Positions 18,807 to 27,928 of a DNA stretch of 64,000 bases are shown piece after piece. Origin of the DNA: Cellulomonas fimi (GTDB lineage: Bacteria; Actinomycetota; Actinomycetes; Actinomycetales; Cellulomonadaceae); contig NZ_JABCJJ010000008.1 in the NCBI RefSeq assembly GCF_012952065.1, positions 1 to 64,000 of the forward strand, read 5' to 3'. The notes under the pieces were generated by a model, which did not search any database, was not told the origin of the DNA, and saw nothing but the letters and a program-made list of their open reading frames with translations. Made by a program: the position numbers and the translations under genes. Every line of letters starts with the position of its first letter. Position 1 is the first letter of the stretch.

Positions 18807-19880
18807 TCACCCTTGACGCGCGCCGGTCCGCCGCGGGAGCCCTCGCCGGGTGCCCCACCGCTCCGACCCCCACCGCCCCGACCCCCACCGCCCCGACCCC
18901 CACCGCCCCGACCCCGCGACCACGACCCCCACCGCCCCGACACCGACCCCGCGCAGCCAGTGCCGCCCCCACTGCCCGTGCACGGCGTCGCCCGCGGGGA
19001 GGGGCCCGAACACGTTGCCCGTCGTCGGCTCCGTCGGCGTCCGGGAGAGTCCGGCGCGCGACATGATCGGCCCGACCAGCCAGTCGAACACCGCCGGGAG
19101 GTACCGGAACCCGAACGCCTCGAACCGGTTCGCCAGCCCGACCGACACCTCGCGACGCGGCCGGTCGAGCGTCCGCACGATCGCCCGCGCGACCGTCTCG
19201 GGCCGGTCCACGGGCGGCGGCGGCCGCCCGACCCGTCCCGCGAAGTTCGCGGCCTGGGAGTAGATGGGCGTGTCGACGCCGCCGGGGTAGACCATGCTCA
19301 CGTCCACGCCGCGCACGTGCCGCACCTCGGCCTGCAGAGTCCGGGCGAGCCCGTGCACCGCCCACTTGCTGACCACGTACGGGCTCATCCACGGCGTCGC
19401 GATCCGGCCGAGCAGCGAGCCGATCACGACCAGGTGCCCACCCCGGCGTCGTCGTCCCGCCTCGTCCGCCGCCTTGAAGTACCGCAGCGCGGCCCGTGCG
19501 ACGTTCGCGGTACCCAGCAGGTTCACGGCCATGACCTGGTCGAACACCTCGCCGGGGATCTCCTCGAAGTGCCCGTACGCCACGACGGCCGGCGCATGGA
19601 CGACGGCGTCGATGCGGCCCACCCGCTCGCGGGTCACCTCGAACAGGCGCTCGACCGACTCGCGCACGGCGACGTCCACAGGCACCACGACGACGCGCGC
19701 CTCGCCCCGGGCGGGGAGCGCCGCACGGCACTCCCGCGCGACGTCGGCCAGCGCGCCGGCCGAGCGGGACGCGAGCACCACCGTGTCCCCGCGCCGCGCG
19801 AGCAGGTGCGCGGTCGCGCGACCGATCCCGCTCGAGGCGCCCACGACGACGACGACGCGGCTTGCCCGGCGTCGTCGCAT
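18807..19880 (-). CDS. Short-chain dehydrogenase/reductase with repeat-derived tail
   Basis: This 357-residue SDR has the NAD(P)-binding GASSGIG at residues 14-20, an NNAG-like HAPAV position, the catalytic Ser in VIGSLLGRIATPW and the YVVSK pair near residue 170. Length is 60-100 residues above a classical SDR. The extra C-terminal part contains the repeat GRWGSGRWGSGRWGSERWG, translated from a 15-bp minisatellite, so the tail is probably not functional. GGGAGAGG precedes ATG 19880. The substrate is unknown; sequence from residue 230 onward (FGFRYLPAVFDWL) resembles SDRs of cell-envelope or fatty-alcohol metabolism. Confidence 0.83.
   Translation of the reverse strand: MRRRRASRVVVVVGASSGIGRATAHLLARRGDTVVLASRSAGALADVARECRAALPARGEARVVVVPVDVAVRESVERLFEVTRERVGRIDAVVHAPAVVAYGHFEEIPGEVFDQVMAVNLLGTANVARAALRYFKAADEAGRRRRGGHLVVIGSLLGRIATPWMSPYVVSKWAVHGLARTLQAEVRHVRGVDVSMVYPGGVDTPIYSQAANFAGRVGRPPPPVDRPETVARAIVRTLDRPRREVSVGLANRFEAFGFRYLPAVFDWLVGPIMSRAGLSRTPTEPTTGNVFGPLPAGDAVHGQWGRHWLRGVGVGAVGVVVAGSGRWGSGRWGSGRWGSERWGTRRGLPRRTGARQG
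18853..18912. repeat. Four 15-bp tandem repeats inside SDR C-terminus
   Basis: The unit ccccaccgccccgac is repeated four times with one substitution in the first copy, and further degenerate copies follow to about 18950. On the minus strand it codes the GSGRW repeat at the end of the SDR protein. The period is a multiple of three, so copy-number change keeps the frame. Confidence 0.88.
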
Positions 19881-20012
19881 CGGCCTCTCCCAGCGTCAGT
19901 CCCGGCCCAGTCCCGGCGTCAGTCGACCGGGCACGCGCCCGGTCCGATCGATGCTCGCACCGGGTGCCGGTCACCGCGACCGGGTCGCCGAGCGCAGTCC
20001 GGTGGCGTACCA

Positions 20013-20087
20013 GCGCGCGGGGTAACGGCGCGCGGGGTAACGGCGCGCGGGGTACCGGCGGGCGGGGTACCGGCGCGCGGGCCACTG
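20013..20087. repeat. Five 15-bp tandem repeats upstream of the GH84 gene
   Basis: The unit gcgcgcggggtaacg starts at 20013, 20028, 20043, 20058 and 20073, with one to four changes in later copies. It lies in the 297-base gap between the divergent SDR and GH84 genes. The last copy ends 90 bases before the GH84 start, so the array could affect its promoter. Confidence 0.88.
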
Positions 20088-20177
20088 GCGCGCGTGGGGT
20101 GCAGGCTCGACCGTTGTCGTGACGCAGAGGCGGGCGTACGTTGGAAGGTCGTTGACCATCCTTGGGGGGGTCGTGCG

Positions 20178-23159
20178 ATGCGTCGTCCACTCGTCGCGGG
20201 TCTCGCCGCGCTAACCGCGCTGCTGCTGCCGGGCCTCACCCCGGCGTCGGGCACGGAGCAGGCAGCCGCGCTGCCCGGCGCCGCTGCCCTCCCCGCTGCC
20301 CTCCCCGCCGCCCTCCCCGCCGCCCTCCCCGCTGCCCTCCCCGCCGCCTTCCCCGCTGCACAGTCCGCTCCCGGTGGCGACGACCTCATCCCCCTCCCGC
20401 GCGAGGTCGACCTGTCCGGCGAGCGGTTGCGCGTGCTGCCGCGCGCGACCGTCGTCGCCGACCGCGGGGTCGACGAGCGCGTCGTCGCCGAGGCCGAGGC
20501 GGTCCTGCGCGACCTCGGCGTGCGGATCGTGCGTCACACGACCCAGGACGAGCGGCGCACCACCTCGAAGCTCACGCTGTACGTCTCGGACGAACCGTCG
20601 TCGGAGGTCTCGGACCGGCTCGACGCGCTCGGGGCCGCCGCGCCCGACACGCTGCCGGCCGAGGGCTACGTGCTGGCGGCGGGGTCGCAGCGGGCGCGGG
20701 ACGTCGTCGTGGTCGCGGGGCGCGATGCCGCGGGTGCGTTCTACGGCCTCCAGACCCTGCGCCAGCTCGCGGAGCCGGCGCGCACCGGGAACCGGGTCGT
20801 GGTGCCGGCCGGGACGATCCGCGACTGGCCCGAGCAGGGACTGCGCGGCGTGATCGAGGGGTTCTACGGCGAGCCGTGGTCGCACGACGACCGGCTCGCG
20901 GTGATCGACTTCCTGGGCGACCTCAAGGGCAACAGCTACGTGTACGCGCCCAAGGACGACCCGTTCCACCTCGCGCAGTGGCGCGAACCGTACCCGCCTG
21001 AGCGGCTCGCGCAGCTCGCCGAGCTGGTCGACGCCGCGCAGGACGAGCTCGTGTCGTTCGTGTTCACGATCTCGCCCGGGCAGGACATCTGCTACTCCGA
21101 CCCCGCGGACCGCACGGCGCTCGTCGAGAAGATCGACTCGCTGTGGGACCTCGGCGTGCGCCAGTTCGGCATCTTCTTCGACGACATCGACCTCGAGCTC
21201 GACTGCGCGGCCGACCTCGAGGCCTACGGCGACTCGGACAGCCCGTCCGCGTCCGCGCAGGCGTCGCTGCTGACGGCCGTGTCCGACCAGCTCGCGGTGC
21301 GCCCCGGCGCGCGGCCGCTCCTGACCGTGCCGACCGAGTACTCCGGCCTCGCGACGACGAGCTACACCACGGTCTTCGCGGCGGAGGTGCCTCGCGGCGT
21401 CGTCGTCTACTGGACGGGGCCCGACGTCGTCTCCGACACCATCACCGACGAGGCGGCGGCCGACGCGGCAGCGCTGTGGGACCACCCGCTGGCGATCTGG
21501 GACAACTACCCGGTCAACGACTTCGCGCCCGCGCGGCTCTTCATGGGCCCGCTGATCGGGCGCGACGCCGGGCTGGACGACGTCGGGGTGGTCGGGCTGT
21601 CGGCCAACCCGATGAACCAGGCGTGGGCGTCGCAGGTGCCGCTCGCCACGGTGCTCGACTTCCTGTGGAACGACGACGCGTACGAGCCGGAGCGGTCCTG
21701 GGACCGCGCGATCCGGTACGTCGCCGGCGCCTCCGGCCCGAACGGCGGCCGGGTGGCCGACCGGCAGGCGGACGCGGCCGCCGACGCGCTGCGCGTGTTC
21801 GCCGAGATGACGTACGGCAGCGACATCGGGCACCCCGAGAACCCGTGGCTGACCGAGCGGGTCGCCGCCTTCCAGGCCGAGTGGGACGCCGGAGAGGTCG
21901 ACGGGACCGCCGACGAGCTGCTCGCGTACTTCGAGCGGATGGCCGCCGTGCCCTCCGATCTCGAGGCGGCGGCCGAGCGCGGTGACGAACTGAGCGGCGA
22001 CGGGCTCAGCCCCGCGTTCGTTGAGGACGTCGCGCCGTGGATCGCGAAGGTCGGCGCCCTCGGCGAGGCCGGCGCCGCGGCGGTGCGGTCGCTCCTCGCG
22101 GACCGGACCGGCGGTGACGACGGCGGCGAGGAGGGCGAGGACGCCGAGACCACCGCCTGGACGGAGCGGCAGGCGATGGAGGCAGCGGCGGCGCGCGCCG
22201 GGGCGATCGCCGTCGACGTCGCGGGCGGGCTCGTGGCCGGCTTCCTCGACTGGGCCCGCAGCGCGAGCACGCTCGTCGAGCTGACCGCGCCGCCGCCCGG
22301 CGAGTACGAGGTCGGCGCCGACCTCACGCTGACCGCCGACGTGCGGTCGGGCACGGTCGCGGTCGCCGACGTGACGTTCTACGCGGGCGTCACGCCGCTC
22401 GGGACCGACGCCGAGGCGCCCTACGAGGCGGCCTGGACCGATGTGCCGGAGGGTGCGTACAGCCTGTACGCCGTGGCGCGGGACGCGACGGGCACCGGGG
22501 TGGCGTCCGGCGTCGTGCGGGTGACGGTGGGCGACCCCGCGCCTGTGCTGCTCGTGGTCGGCGGGCTCGACATCGGCGGTGCGGACCAGGCGGGTGACGA
22601 GGCCGCACGCGACCGGATCGAGTTCCTCGGGTACCCCGTCGAGACGGTGGTCGCGGCCGAGTCGACGACCGAGGACGCCACGGGCAAGGCCGCCGTCGTG
22701 ATCAGCGAGTCGGTGAGCTCGGGCGACGTCGCCGCGAAGTTCACGGACGTCCCGGTGCCCGTGGGTTCGTGGGAGCACTTCGTGTACGACGACATGGCCC
22801 TGGCCGACGCGCCGAACCTCGAGTTCCGCGCGACGTCGGTCGAGGTCGTCGCCCCGGCGAGCCCGCTCGCGGCCGGGCAGTCCGGCGTCGTGCCCGTGTA
22901 CCAGCGCGAGGGCATCACCGGCTTCGGGACGCCGTCGTCGGCTGCCGAGGTCGTGGCGGTGGTGCCGGGCCGGGCTGCGGGGCAGCCGGCGCTCGCGACG
23001 GTCTTCGCGTACGACGCCGGGGACGCCCTGGTCGACGGCGTCGCCGCCCCCGCGCGGCGCCTCGGGCTGCCGTACGTGGACGACGCCGTGGCCGTGCTCA
23101 CGCCCGCGGGCCAGGCGATGTTCGACGCGGCGATCGTGTGGCTGGTGGAGGGGGGCTGA
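20178..23159 (+). CDS. Secreted GH84 beta-N-acetylhexosaminidase (hyaluronidase-like)
   Basis: This 993-residue secreted enzyme has a signal peptide (residues 1-30), then a run of ALPA units coded by a 12-bp repeat (about 34-60). An N-terminal GH20b/GH84-like alpha-beta domain follows (65-210), then the GH84 barrel (about 218-520). The barrel starts RGVIEGFYGEPWSHDDRL and carries the catalytic Asp-Asp pair in IFFDDIDLE (335-336). A helical region, an Ig-like domain (690-790, VADVTFYAGVTPLG) and a C-terminal alpha-beta domain of unknown role complete it. GH84 enzymes remove terminal N-acetylglucosamine by substrate-assisted catalysis. A role in host-glycan or chitin-oligomer breakdown is inferred. 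Confidence 0.9.
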   Translation: MRRPLVAGLAALTALLLPGLTPASGTEQAAALPGAAALPAALPAALPAALPAALPAAFPAAQSAPGGDDLIPLPREVDLSGERLRVLPRATVVADRGVDERVVAEAEAVLRDLGVRIVRHTTQDERRTTSKLTLYVSDEPSSEVSDRLDALGAAAPDTLPAEGYVLAAGSQRARDVVVVAGRDAAGAFYGLQTLRQLAEPARTGNRVVVPAGTIRDWPEQGLRGVIEGFYGEPWSHDDRLAVIDFLGDLKGNSYVYAPKDDPFHLAQWREPYPPERLAQLAELVDAAQDELVSFVFTISPGQDICYSDPADRTALVEKIDSLWDLGVRQFGIFFDDIDLELDCAADLEAYGDSDSPSASAQASLLTAVSDQLAVRPGARPLLTVPTEYSGLATTSYTTVFAAEVPRGVVVYWTGPDVVSDTITDEAAADAAALWDHPLAIWDNYPVNDFAPARLFMGPLIGRDAGLDDVGVVGLSANPMNQAWASQVPLATVLDFLWNDDAYEPERSWDRAIRYVAGASGPNGGRVADRQADAAADALRVFAEMTYGSDIGHPENPWLTERVAAFQAEWDAGEVDGTADELLAYFERMAAVPSDLEAAAERGDELSGDGLSPAFVEDVAPWIAKVGALGEAGAAAVRSLLADRTGGDDGGEEGEDAETTAWTERQAMEAAAARAGAIAVDVAGGLVAGFLDWARSASTLVELTAPPPGEYEVGADLTLTADVRSGTVAVADVTFYAGVTPLGTDAEAPYEAAWTDVPEGAYSLYAVARDATGTGVASGVVRVTVGDPAPVLLVVGGLDIGGADQAGDEAARDRIEFLGYPVETVVAAESTTEDATGKAAVVISESVSSGDVAAKFTDVPVPVGSWEHFVYDDMALADAPNLEFRATSVEVVAPASPLAAGQSGVVPVYQREGITGFGTPSSAAEVVAVVPGRAAGQPALATVFAYDAGDALVDGVAAPARRLGLPYVDDAVAVLTPAGQAMFDAAIVWLVEGG

Positions 23160-23172
23160 TCGGCGGCGGGCG

Positions 23173-24516
23173 CTACGTCACCATCACCTGACCGTCTCGA
23201 TCGGTGAACTCCCATCCCCCGCCGTGGCCCTTCTTCCAGCGGATCTCGATCCCTTGCTCGTGGACCCGCGAATGGTGGTGCCAGCACAGCAGGACGCCCG
23301 TCCGGGCGTTCGTGTCGCCGTGGTCGCGACCCCAGTGCTCGGTGTGATGGGCCTCGCACCGACGCGGAGGCGCGTGGCAGGTCGGGTACTGGCAGTGCTG
23401 GTCGCGCGCGACGATGGCCCGGCGCAGCTGACCGGTGTACGTGCGCCGCGTGCGTCCGACGTCGAGGAGCTGGGAGTCCGGTCCGAACACGACCCGGCTG
23501 ATCTCGCTGTCACACATCAGCTTGTCGAGGACGCTGCGGGGGATGGGTCGTCCGTCCTCGAAAGCCGCCGGTCCTGCCAGCTCACGCGCGACCGCTCCGG
23601 TGGTGGTGCGGTTCGCGGTGGTGGTGCGGTTCGCCGTGGTGGTGCGGTTCGCCGTGGTGGCGGGGCTCCCCGCGGTGAGGCCCACCAGCGTGGCGTAGTC
23701 GACGAGGACGTTGAGGTGCGGTCGCACCGCCGATCCGGCCCCGACGAGTCCCTGGTCGAGGACCGTGCGAGCGAGCTCATGAAGCGCTCCCGCACGGCGT
23801 TGACCACTGGTGCGGGTGTCGGCGGCGGCGGGTACACCTGTGACGGCGTCGAGTGCGACCAGCAGGGCCTCGCCGTGCTCGGTGGTGAGGAAACCGCTCA
23901 CGTGGCAGCCGCCCGTGGTGTGCGCGACGTCGAAGAACTCGCGCTCGAGCGCGTCGCGGTACCCGCGCTCGTCGGCCTCGGGATCCGCGGCTGCAGCCCA
24001 CCGGCGCGCCAGGGTGCGCAGCCGGTCAGGCGCGAGCAGCCGGGCCTGGTCGAGCAGGAACGCCTCGTTGCAGGGGTGCGTCGCGTCGGCCAGCACCTCG
24101 CGCCGGGTCGGGCTGGTCGCCGCGACCGTCGTGAGGATCTCCGCGGCCTCGATGCCCACCCGGTCCGGTCCGCCTGCGACGACTGCGGCCGACACCTGGG
24201 GTAGCTCGTCGCGAAGCGCGTGCCCGAGCCGGGTCAGGCGCTTGGCCTTGGCGTGGGTCAGGCGGGCCCGGCGCGCCACCCAGGTCGGGAACGTCCGTGC
24301 GCCGTCGAGCGCCCAGAGCCCGTCGGACTCGATCACCGGCAGGACGCGGACCGCAACGGCAGCGAGCCGGTCCGACAGCTCGTGGACCACGGAGAACAGC
24401 TCGATCGCCTCCGTACCTGTCAGGTCCCGGGGGTTCATCGACGCCAGGGCATCGACCTCAGCACGAATCGCCGCGATGCGGTCCGCCGACGAGACGGCGC
24501 TGTTCTCGCTGCCCAT
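23173..24516 (-). CDS. DUF222/HNH-endonuclease protein, copy 2
   Basis: This 447-residue protein is the paralog of the gene at 17273-18604. It has the same DUF222 start (DLTGTEAIELFSVVHELSD) and the same HNH end (CQYPTCHAPPRRCEAHH, GVLLCWHHHSRVHEQG). I start it at ATG 24516, preceded by GAGGTGA, rather than GTG 24534. The linker before the HNH domain contains an NRTTTA repeat coded by an 18-bp tandem repeat (23599-23660) that copy 1 lacks. It ends 14 bases from the converging GH84 gene. Function is not established for the family. Confidence 0.85.
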   Translation of the reverse strand: MGSENSAVSSADRIAAIRAEVDALASMNPRDLTGTEAIELFSVVHELSDRLAAVAVRVLPVIESDGLWALDGARTFPTWVARRARLTHAKAKRLTRLGHALRDELPQVSAAVVAGGPDRVGIEAAEILTTVAATSPTRREVLADATHPCNEAFLLDQARLLAPDRLRTLARRWAAAADPEADERGYRDALEREFFDVAHTTGGCHVSGFLTTEHGEALLVALDAVTGVPAAADTRTSGQRRAGALHELARTVLDQGLVGAGSAVRPHLNVLVDYATLVGLTAGSPATTANRTTTANRTTTANRTTTGAVARELAGPAAFEDGRPIPRSVLDKLMCDSEISRVVFGPDSQLLDVGRTRRTYTGQLRRAIVARDQHCQYPTCHAPPRRCEAHHTEHWGRDHGDTNARTGVLLCWHHHSRVHEQGIEIRWKKGHGGGWEFTDRDGQVMVT

Positions 24517-24717
24517 ACCGATCACCTCGCTCACCCTGACCTACGAAATGTTTCCGTGCCACCGACCGTAGCCAGCCCTACTGACATTCACCGCCGCCGC
24601 CGTCGTCGGCCAAAGAATGCGCGAATGGTGCCGAAAAAATGTGGATTCCAAAACGATTCCGCGGCCTGTGGACGGCTCGCTCGCGCGTGTGACGTCGCCC
24701 ACAACGGGCCGCCCGCC

Positions 24718-24744
24718 TGTCACATCGGCGCGCGCTGCGCCGTC
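24718..24744 (+). promoter_or_regulatory. ECF41-type promoter before the CMD gene
   Basis: TGTCACA at 24718-24724 and CGTC at 24741-24744 are separated by exactly 16 bases. This is the consensus published for ECF41 (SigJ-type) sigma factors, TGTCACA-N16-CGTC. It sits 34 bases before the start of the carboxymuconolactone-decarboxylase-like gene, and an ECF41 gene lies at 25293-26384. The match is direct; recognition by that sigma factor is inference from the family. Confidence 0.85.
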
Positions 24745-24777
24745 CTCCTGGTGACCGCCCACCGACCGGAGGACCCC

Positions 24778-25350
24778 ATGGCCCGCATCGCCCCGCCCGC
24801 CCGCCCGACCCTCGCCCGCCGCGCCGCCCTCGCGCTGACGCGTCGCATGTTCGGCCGCACGCTCGAGCCGTCCGCCGTCGCCGCGCACCACGGCGGCGCC
24901 TTCTGGTCCGACATGGCGAGCGAGGGGCTGCTGCTGCGCAGCAGCCACCACCTGCCCGACACGCTGCGCGACCTCGTCGTGCACCGCGTCTCCGTCGTCG
25001 TCGGCTGCCCGTGGTGCATCGACTTCGGGGCGATGCTCGCGCTCCGCACGGGGCTGACGGCCGAGCGCATCCTCGCGGTCCCGGACTACGCGGGCTCCGC
25101 GCTGTTCGACGACCTCGAGAAGCGCGCGATGGCCTTCGCGGACGCCGCGACCGCGACCCCGCCGACCGTGACCGACGAGCAGGTCGCTCGGCTGCGCGAC
25201 GACCTCGGCGACGCCGGCCTCGTCGAGCTCGCGCACCTCGTCGCTCTCGAGAACAAGCGGTCCCGCCTCAACCACGCGCTCGGCATCACGGCTCAGGGGT
25301 TCACGGACTCCACGGTCTGCGAGCTGCCGTCGGGCGCCAGCGCCTCCTGA
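24778..25350 (+). CDS. Carboxymuconolactone decarboxylase/AhpD-like protein
   Basis: This 190-residue protein has the AhpD/CMD helical fold with the redox pair in VGCPWCIDFGAML (CxxC near residue 79). That pattern suggests alkylhydroperoxidase or thiol-redox activity rather than true decarboxylase activity. GGAGGA precedes ATG 24778, and the ECF41 promoter lies just upstream. Its last 58 bases overlap the 3' end of the converging ECF41 sigma gene. CMD-type proteins are the classical regulon member of ECF41 sigma factors, so this is very likely the sigma factor's target. Confidence 0.88.
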   Translation: MARIAPPARPTLARRAALALTRRMFGRTLEPSAVAAHHGGAFWSDMASEGLLLRSSHHLPDTLRDLVVHRVSVVVGCPWCIDFGAMLALRTGLTAERILAVPDYAGSALFDDLEKRAMAFADAATATPPTVTDEQVARLRDDLGDAGLVELAHLVALENKRSRLNHALGITAQGFTDSTVCELPSGASAS

Positions 25351-26384
25351 GCCGCCAGTGCCTCGTCGGCCCACGCCCGCACCGCCCCGAGCTTGTCGGG
25401 GTTGCGGATCATGTCGACCGCGCCGACCCGCCCCGCGTCGTCGACGTGCGGCACCACCACCGACAGGTCGACCGAGCCGTCGGCGCGCTCGAGCCGGACG
25501 ACGAACCCCAGCTCGTCGTTGACGAGCGCGGGCACGGCCAGCAGCCCCGCCCCCGGCTCCCCGGCCTGGGCGGCGAGGCCGAGCAGCAGCCGCGCGACGT
25601 TCTCCGCCCCCACCACCGGACGCAGCGCCGCGCGGACCCGGCCGCCGCCGTCCGACACGAGGACGACGTCGGGCGCCAGCACGCGGACCAGCGCCCCGAG
25701 GTCACCGCCCGCGGTGGCCGCGGCGAAGGCGGCGACGGCGGCCTGCTGGCGGGCGGCCGGTACCGGGCGGGCGGGCCCGGCGTCCTGGACAGCGCGCCGG
25801 GCCCGGGAGGCGTGCTGGCGTGCCGCGGCAGCGGTCGTCCCGAGCACCTCGGCCACGTCCGCGAACGGCAGACCGAGCACGTCGTGCAGCACGAACGCGA
25901 CCCGCTGCTCGGGCGTCAGCCGCTCGAGGACGACCAGCAGCGCGAGCCGCACCGTGTCGTCGAGCTCGACCTGCGCGGCGGGCTCGAGGGTCGGCGACCG
26001 CACGAGCGGCTCGGGCAGCCACGGACCGACGTAGACCTCGCGCCGGGCGCACGCCGACCGCAGCCGGTCCAGCGCGAGCCGCCCGACGACGGTCGTGAGC
26101 CAGGCGCCGAGGTCGCGCGGCGCTACGTCCGACGAGGCCATGGTTCCGGCGTCGCCGGCGTCGCCGGCGTCGTCCGCGCGGGCAAGGCGCAGCCAGGCGT
26201 CCTGGACGACGTCCTCGGCCTCGGCGAGCGACCCGAGCATCCGGTACGCGACCCCGACCAGCCGGGCGCGGTGGCTCTCGAACGCCTCCCCGCGTGCCTC
26301 GCCCGCGGCAGCGCCCCGGGCGGCGGAAGATCGGTCAGCCCGCTGCGTCACAGCCCCGCCCTCGACGTGCTCGTCGATGCGCAT
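25293..26384 (-). CDS. sigJ: ECF41-family RNA polymerase sigma factor (SigJ type)
   Basis: This protein of up to 363 residues has sigma region 2 (VGVAYRMLGSLAEAEDVVQD), region 4 (LTPEQRVAFVLHDVLGLPF) and the C-terminal SnoaL-like extension that defines ECF41. The family hallmarks YVGPWLPEPL (linker), DGGGR and NPDKL (C-terminus) are all present. In this family the extension replaces an anti-sigma factor and tunes activity. The start is ATG 26384 or GTG 26351; the latter has the better ribosome site. It follows a GNAT gene by 10 bases and converges on its CMD target. The inducing signal is unknown. Confidence 0.93.
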   Translation of the reverse strand: MRIDEHVEGGAVTQRADRSSAARGAAAGEARGEAFESHRARLVGVAYRMLGSLAEAEDVVQDAWLRLARADDAGDAGDAGTMASSDVAPRDLGAWLTTVVGRLALDRLRSACARREVYVGPWLPEPLVRSPTLEPAAQVELDDTVRLALLVVLERLTPEQRVAFVLHDVLGLPFADVAEVLGTTAAAARQHASRARRAVQDAGPARPVPAARQQAAVAAFAAATAGGDLGALVRVLAPDVVLVSDGGGRVRAALRPVVGAENVARLLLGLAAQAGEPGAGLLAVPALVNDELGFVVRLERADGSVDLSVVVPHVDDAGRVGAVDMIRNPDKLGAVRAWADEALAAQEALAPDGSSQTVESVNP

Positions 26385-26394
26385 GGACGGGACG

Positions 26395-27000
26395 TCACGT
26401 CGTGGCAGGTCGGCGCGGCGACGGCACAGCGTCGTCAGGCAGCCGGCCGAAGATCACCATGTCGAGCCGCTCGCCCCGCCCGAGGCCGGCGCTGCGCAGC
26501 ACCCCCTCCTGCGTGAAGCCGGCCAGCTCCGCGACCCGCCGCGACCCTGCGTTGCCGACTGCGGCGAGCAGCTCGACCCGGGGGAAGCCGACCTCGCGCA
26601 GCGCCCACTCCGTCACGGCCGCGGCGGCGCGGCGGGCGACCCCGCGTCGTCGGGCCCGGGGTGACACCCAGTAGCCGACCTCGGCCACCGACGTCTGGAG
26701 GTTGATCCGCACGAGGCTGATGGACCCGAGCACCGTGTCCGCGGCGTCGACCGCGGCCCAGTTGACCGCGGACCTGCTCGCCCAGGCGTCCCGGCTGACC
26801 GGGCCCACGTACCCCTCGGCGTGGTGGCGCTCGTAGGGGTGCGGGACCATCGTCCAGCGGATGGTCTCGGGGTCCTGGCACGCGGTGACGACGGCGTCGA
26901 TGTCGGCGTCGGTCTCGCGCCACGGGCGGAGCGTGAGGCGGTCGCCGTCCGCGGTCGCGTCGAGGGTGGGCTGGGTCTCGGGCCAGGTCAGGTCGGTCAC
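26395..27000 (-). CDS. RimJ/RimL-type GNAT acetyltransferase
   Basis: This 201-residue protein has the RimJ-like GNAT layout: an early substrate strand TLRPWRETDADIDAVV, central AEVGYWVSPRARRRGVARRAA with the acetyl-CoA loop, and the late SRRVAELAGFTQEGVLRS. RimJ-type enzymes acetylate protein N-termini, and many relatives modify small amines. Translation starts at GTG 27000. Its stop is 10 bases before the ECF41 sigma gene on the same strand, so the two may share a transcript. Confidence 0.87.
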   Translation of the reverse strand: MTDLTWPETQPTLDATADGDRLTLRPWRETDADIDAVVTACQDPETIRWTMVPHPYERHHAEGYVGPVSRDAWASRSAVNWAAVDAADTVLGSISLVRINLQTSVAEVGYWVSPRARRRGVARRAAAAVTEWALREVGFPRVELLAAVGNAGSRRVAELAGFTQEGVLRSAGLGRGERLDMVIFGRLPDDAVPSPRRPATT

Positions 27001-27085
27001 CCGGGTGACGCTAGCGGCCGACGACGACGCGCGGCACGCCCTGGTGCGCGCCGCCTCGCTCGCACTCGCCGGACGCGCGGCGCGC

Positions 27086-27928
27086 TCAGCCGCCGTAGGG
27101 GAGCACCGGCCGGCCCGGTACGTCGACGCGCGCGCGGAACACCGCGCCCGCCTCGGGCTCGGGGTCGTCGAGGTTCTCGCGCGAGGTCGTGATGAACAGG
27201 TCGCGCCCGTCCTCGCCGCCCAGGGTGCACGCGGTCACCAGGCGCAGGGGGAGGGAGAGCTCCTCGAGGATCTCCGCCTCGGGTGAGTAGCAACGGACCC
27301 GGCCCACCCGGTTGAGGGCCACCCACACGTTGCCCGCCGAGTCGACGCACAGCCCGTCGGGCCGGCCGTCGCCCGCGCTGTGGAACGGCCGCCGCCCCGT
27401 GAGCTCGCCGTCGACGACGTCGAACACGTCGGTTCGTGTCGTGGCGGTGTCGTTGTAGTAGGCCAGCGCGCCGTCGGGCGAGAAGTCGATGCCGTTGGAC
27501 GTCGTGACCCCGGGCACGACGACGCTCGCCTCGCCGTCCGGCGTGATCCGGTAGAGGTCCGAGCCGCCGGGGGTGCGGTCGTACGCCATCCCGCCCGCGT
27601 ACAGGTTGCCGACCGGGTCGCAGCCGCCCTCGTTCATCCGCACGCCGGGATCCGTCCACAGGGGTGGGGCGGGGGTCGGGACGTCGTCGGGCCCGTCGGC
27701 CAGGGCGATGCCGCGCTCGATCCCGACGACGTAGCCCCCGCGCGCCCGCGGCCGGACGAACGCCGCGACCTCGCCGACGTGCAGACGGTCGACCGTGCCG
27801 TCGTCGCGCAGGGTGAGCAGGTCGCCCGCGAGCATGTCGACCCAGCGCAGACCGCCCCACGTGGGCGACCAGCACGGTCCCTCGCCGTGGTAGGCCAACG
27901 GGTCGGTGAGCTGTTCGGCGCGGGTCAT
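27086..27928 (-). CDS. SMP-30/gluconolactonase family protein
   Basis: This 280-residue protein is a six-bladed propeller of the SMP-30/LRE family, which hydrolyse sugar lactones using a divalent metal. Metal ligands are visible: Glu in HGEGPCWSP (residue 15), Asn in TSNGIDFSPDG (near 143) and Asp in RPDGLCVD (near 190). NEGGCDPVGNLYAGGM matches the substrate-binding blade. It stands alone, divergent from the Rieske gene, so the lactone substrate cannot be inferred. Confidence 0.9.
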   Translation of the reverse strand: MTRAEQLTDPLAYHGEGPCWSPTWGGLRWVDMLAGDLLTLRDDGTVDRLHVGEVAAFVRPRARGGYVVGIERGIALADGPDDVPTPAPPLWTDPGVRMNEGGCDPVGNLYAGGMAYDRTPGGSDLYRITPDGEASVVVPGVTTSNGIDFSPDGALAYYNDTATTRTDVFDVVDGELTGRRPFHSAGDGRPDGLCVDSAGNVWVALNRVGRVRCYSPEAEILEELSLPLRLVTACTLGGEDGRDLFITTSRENLDDPEPEAGAVFRARVDVPGRPVLPYGG

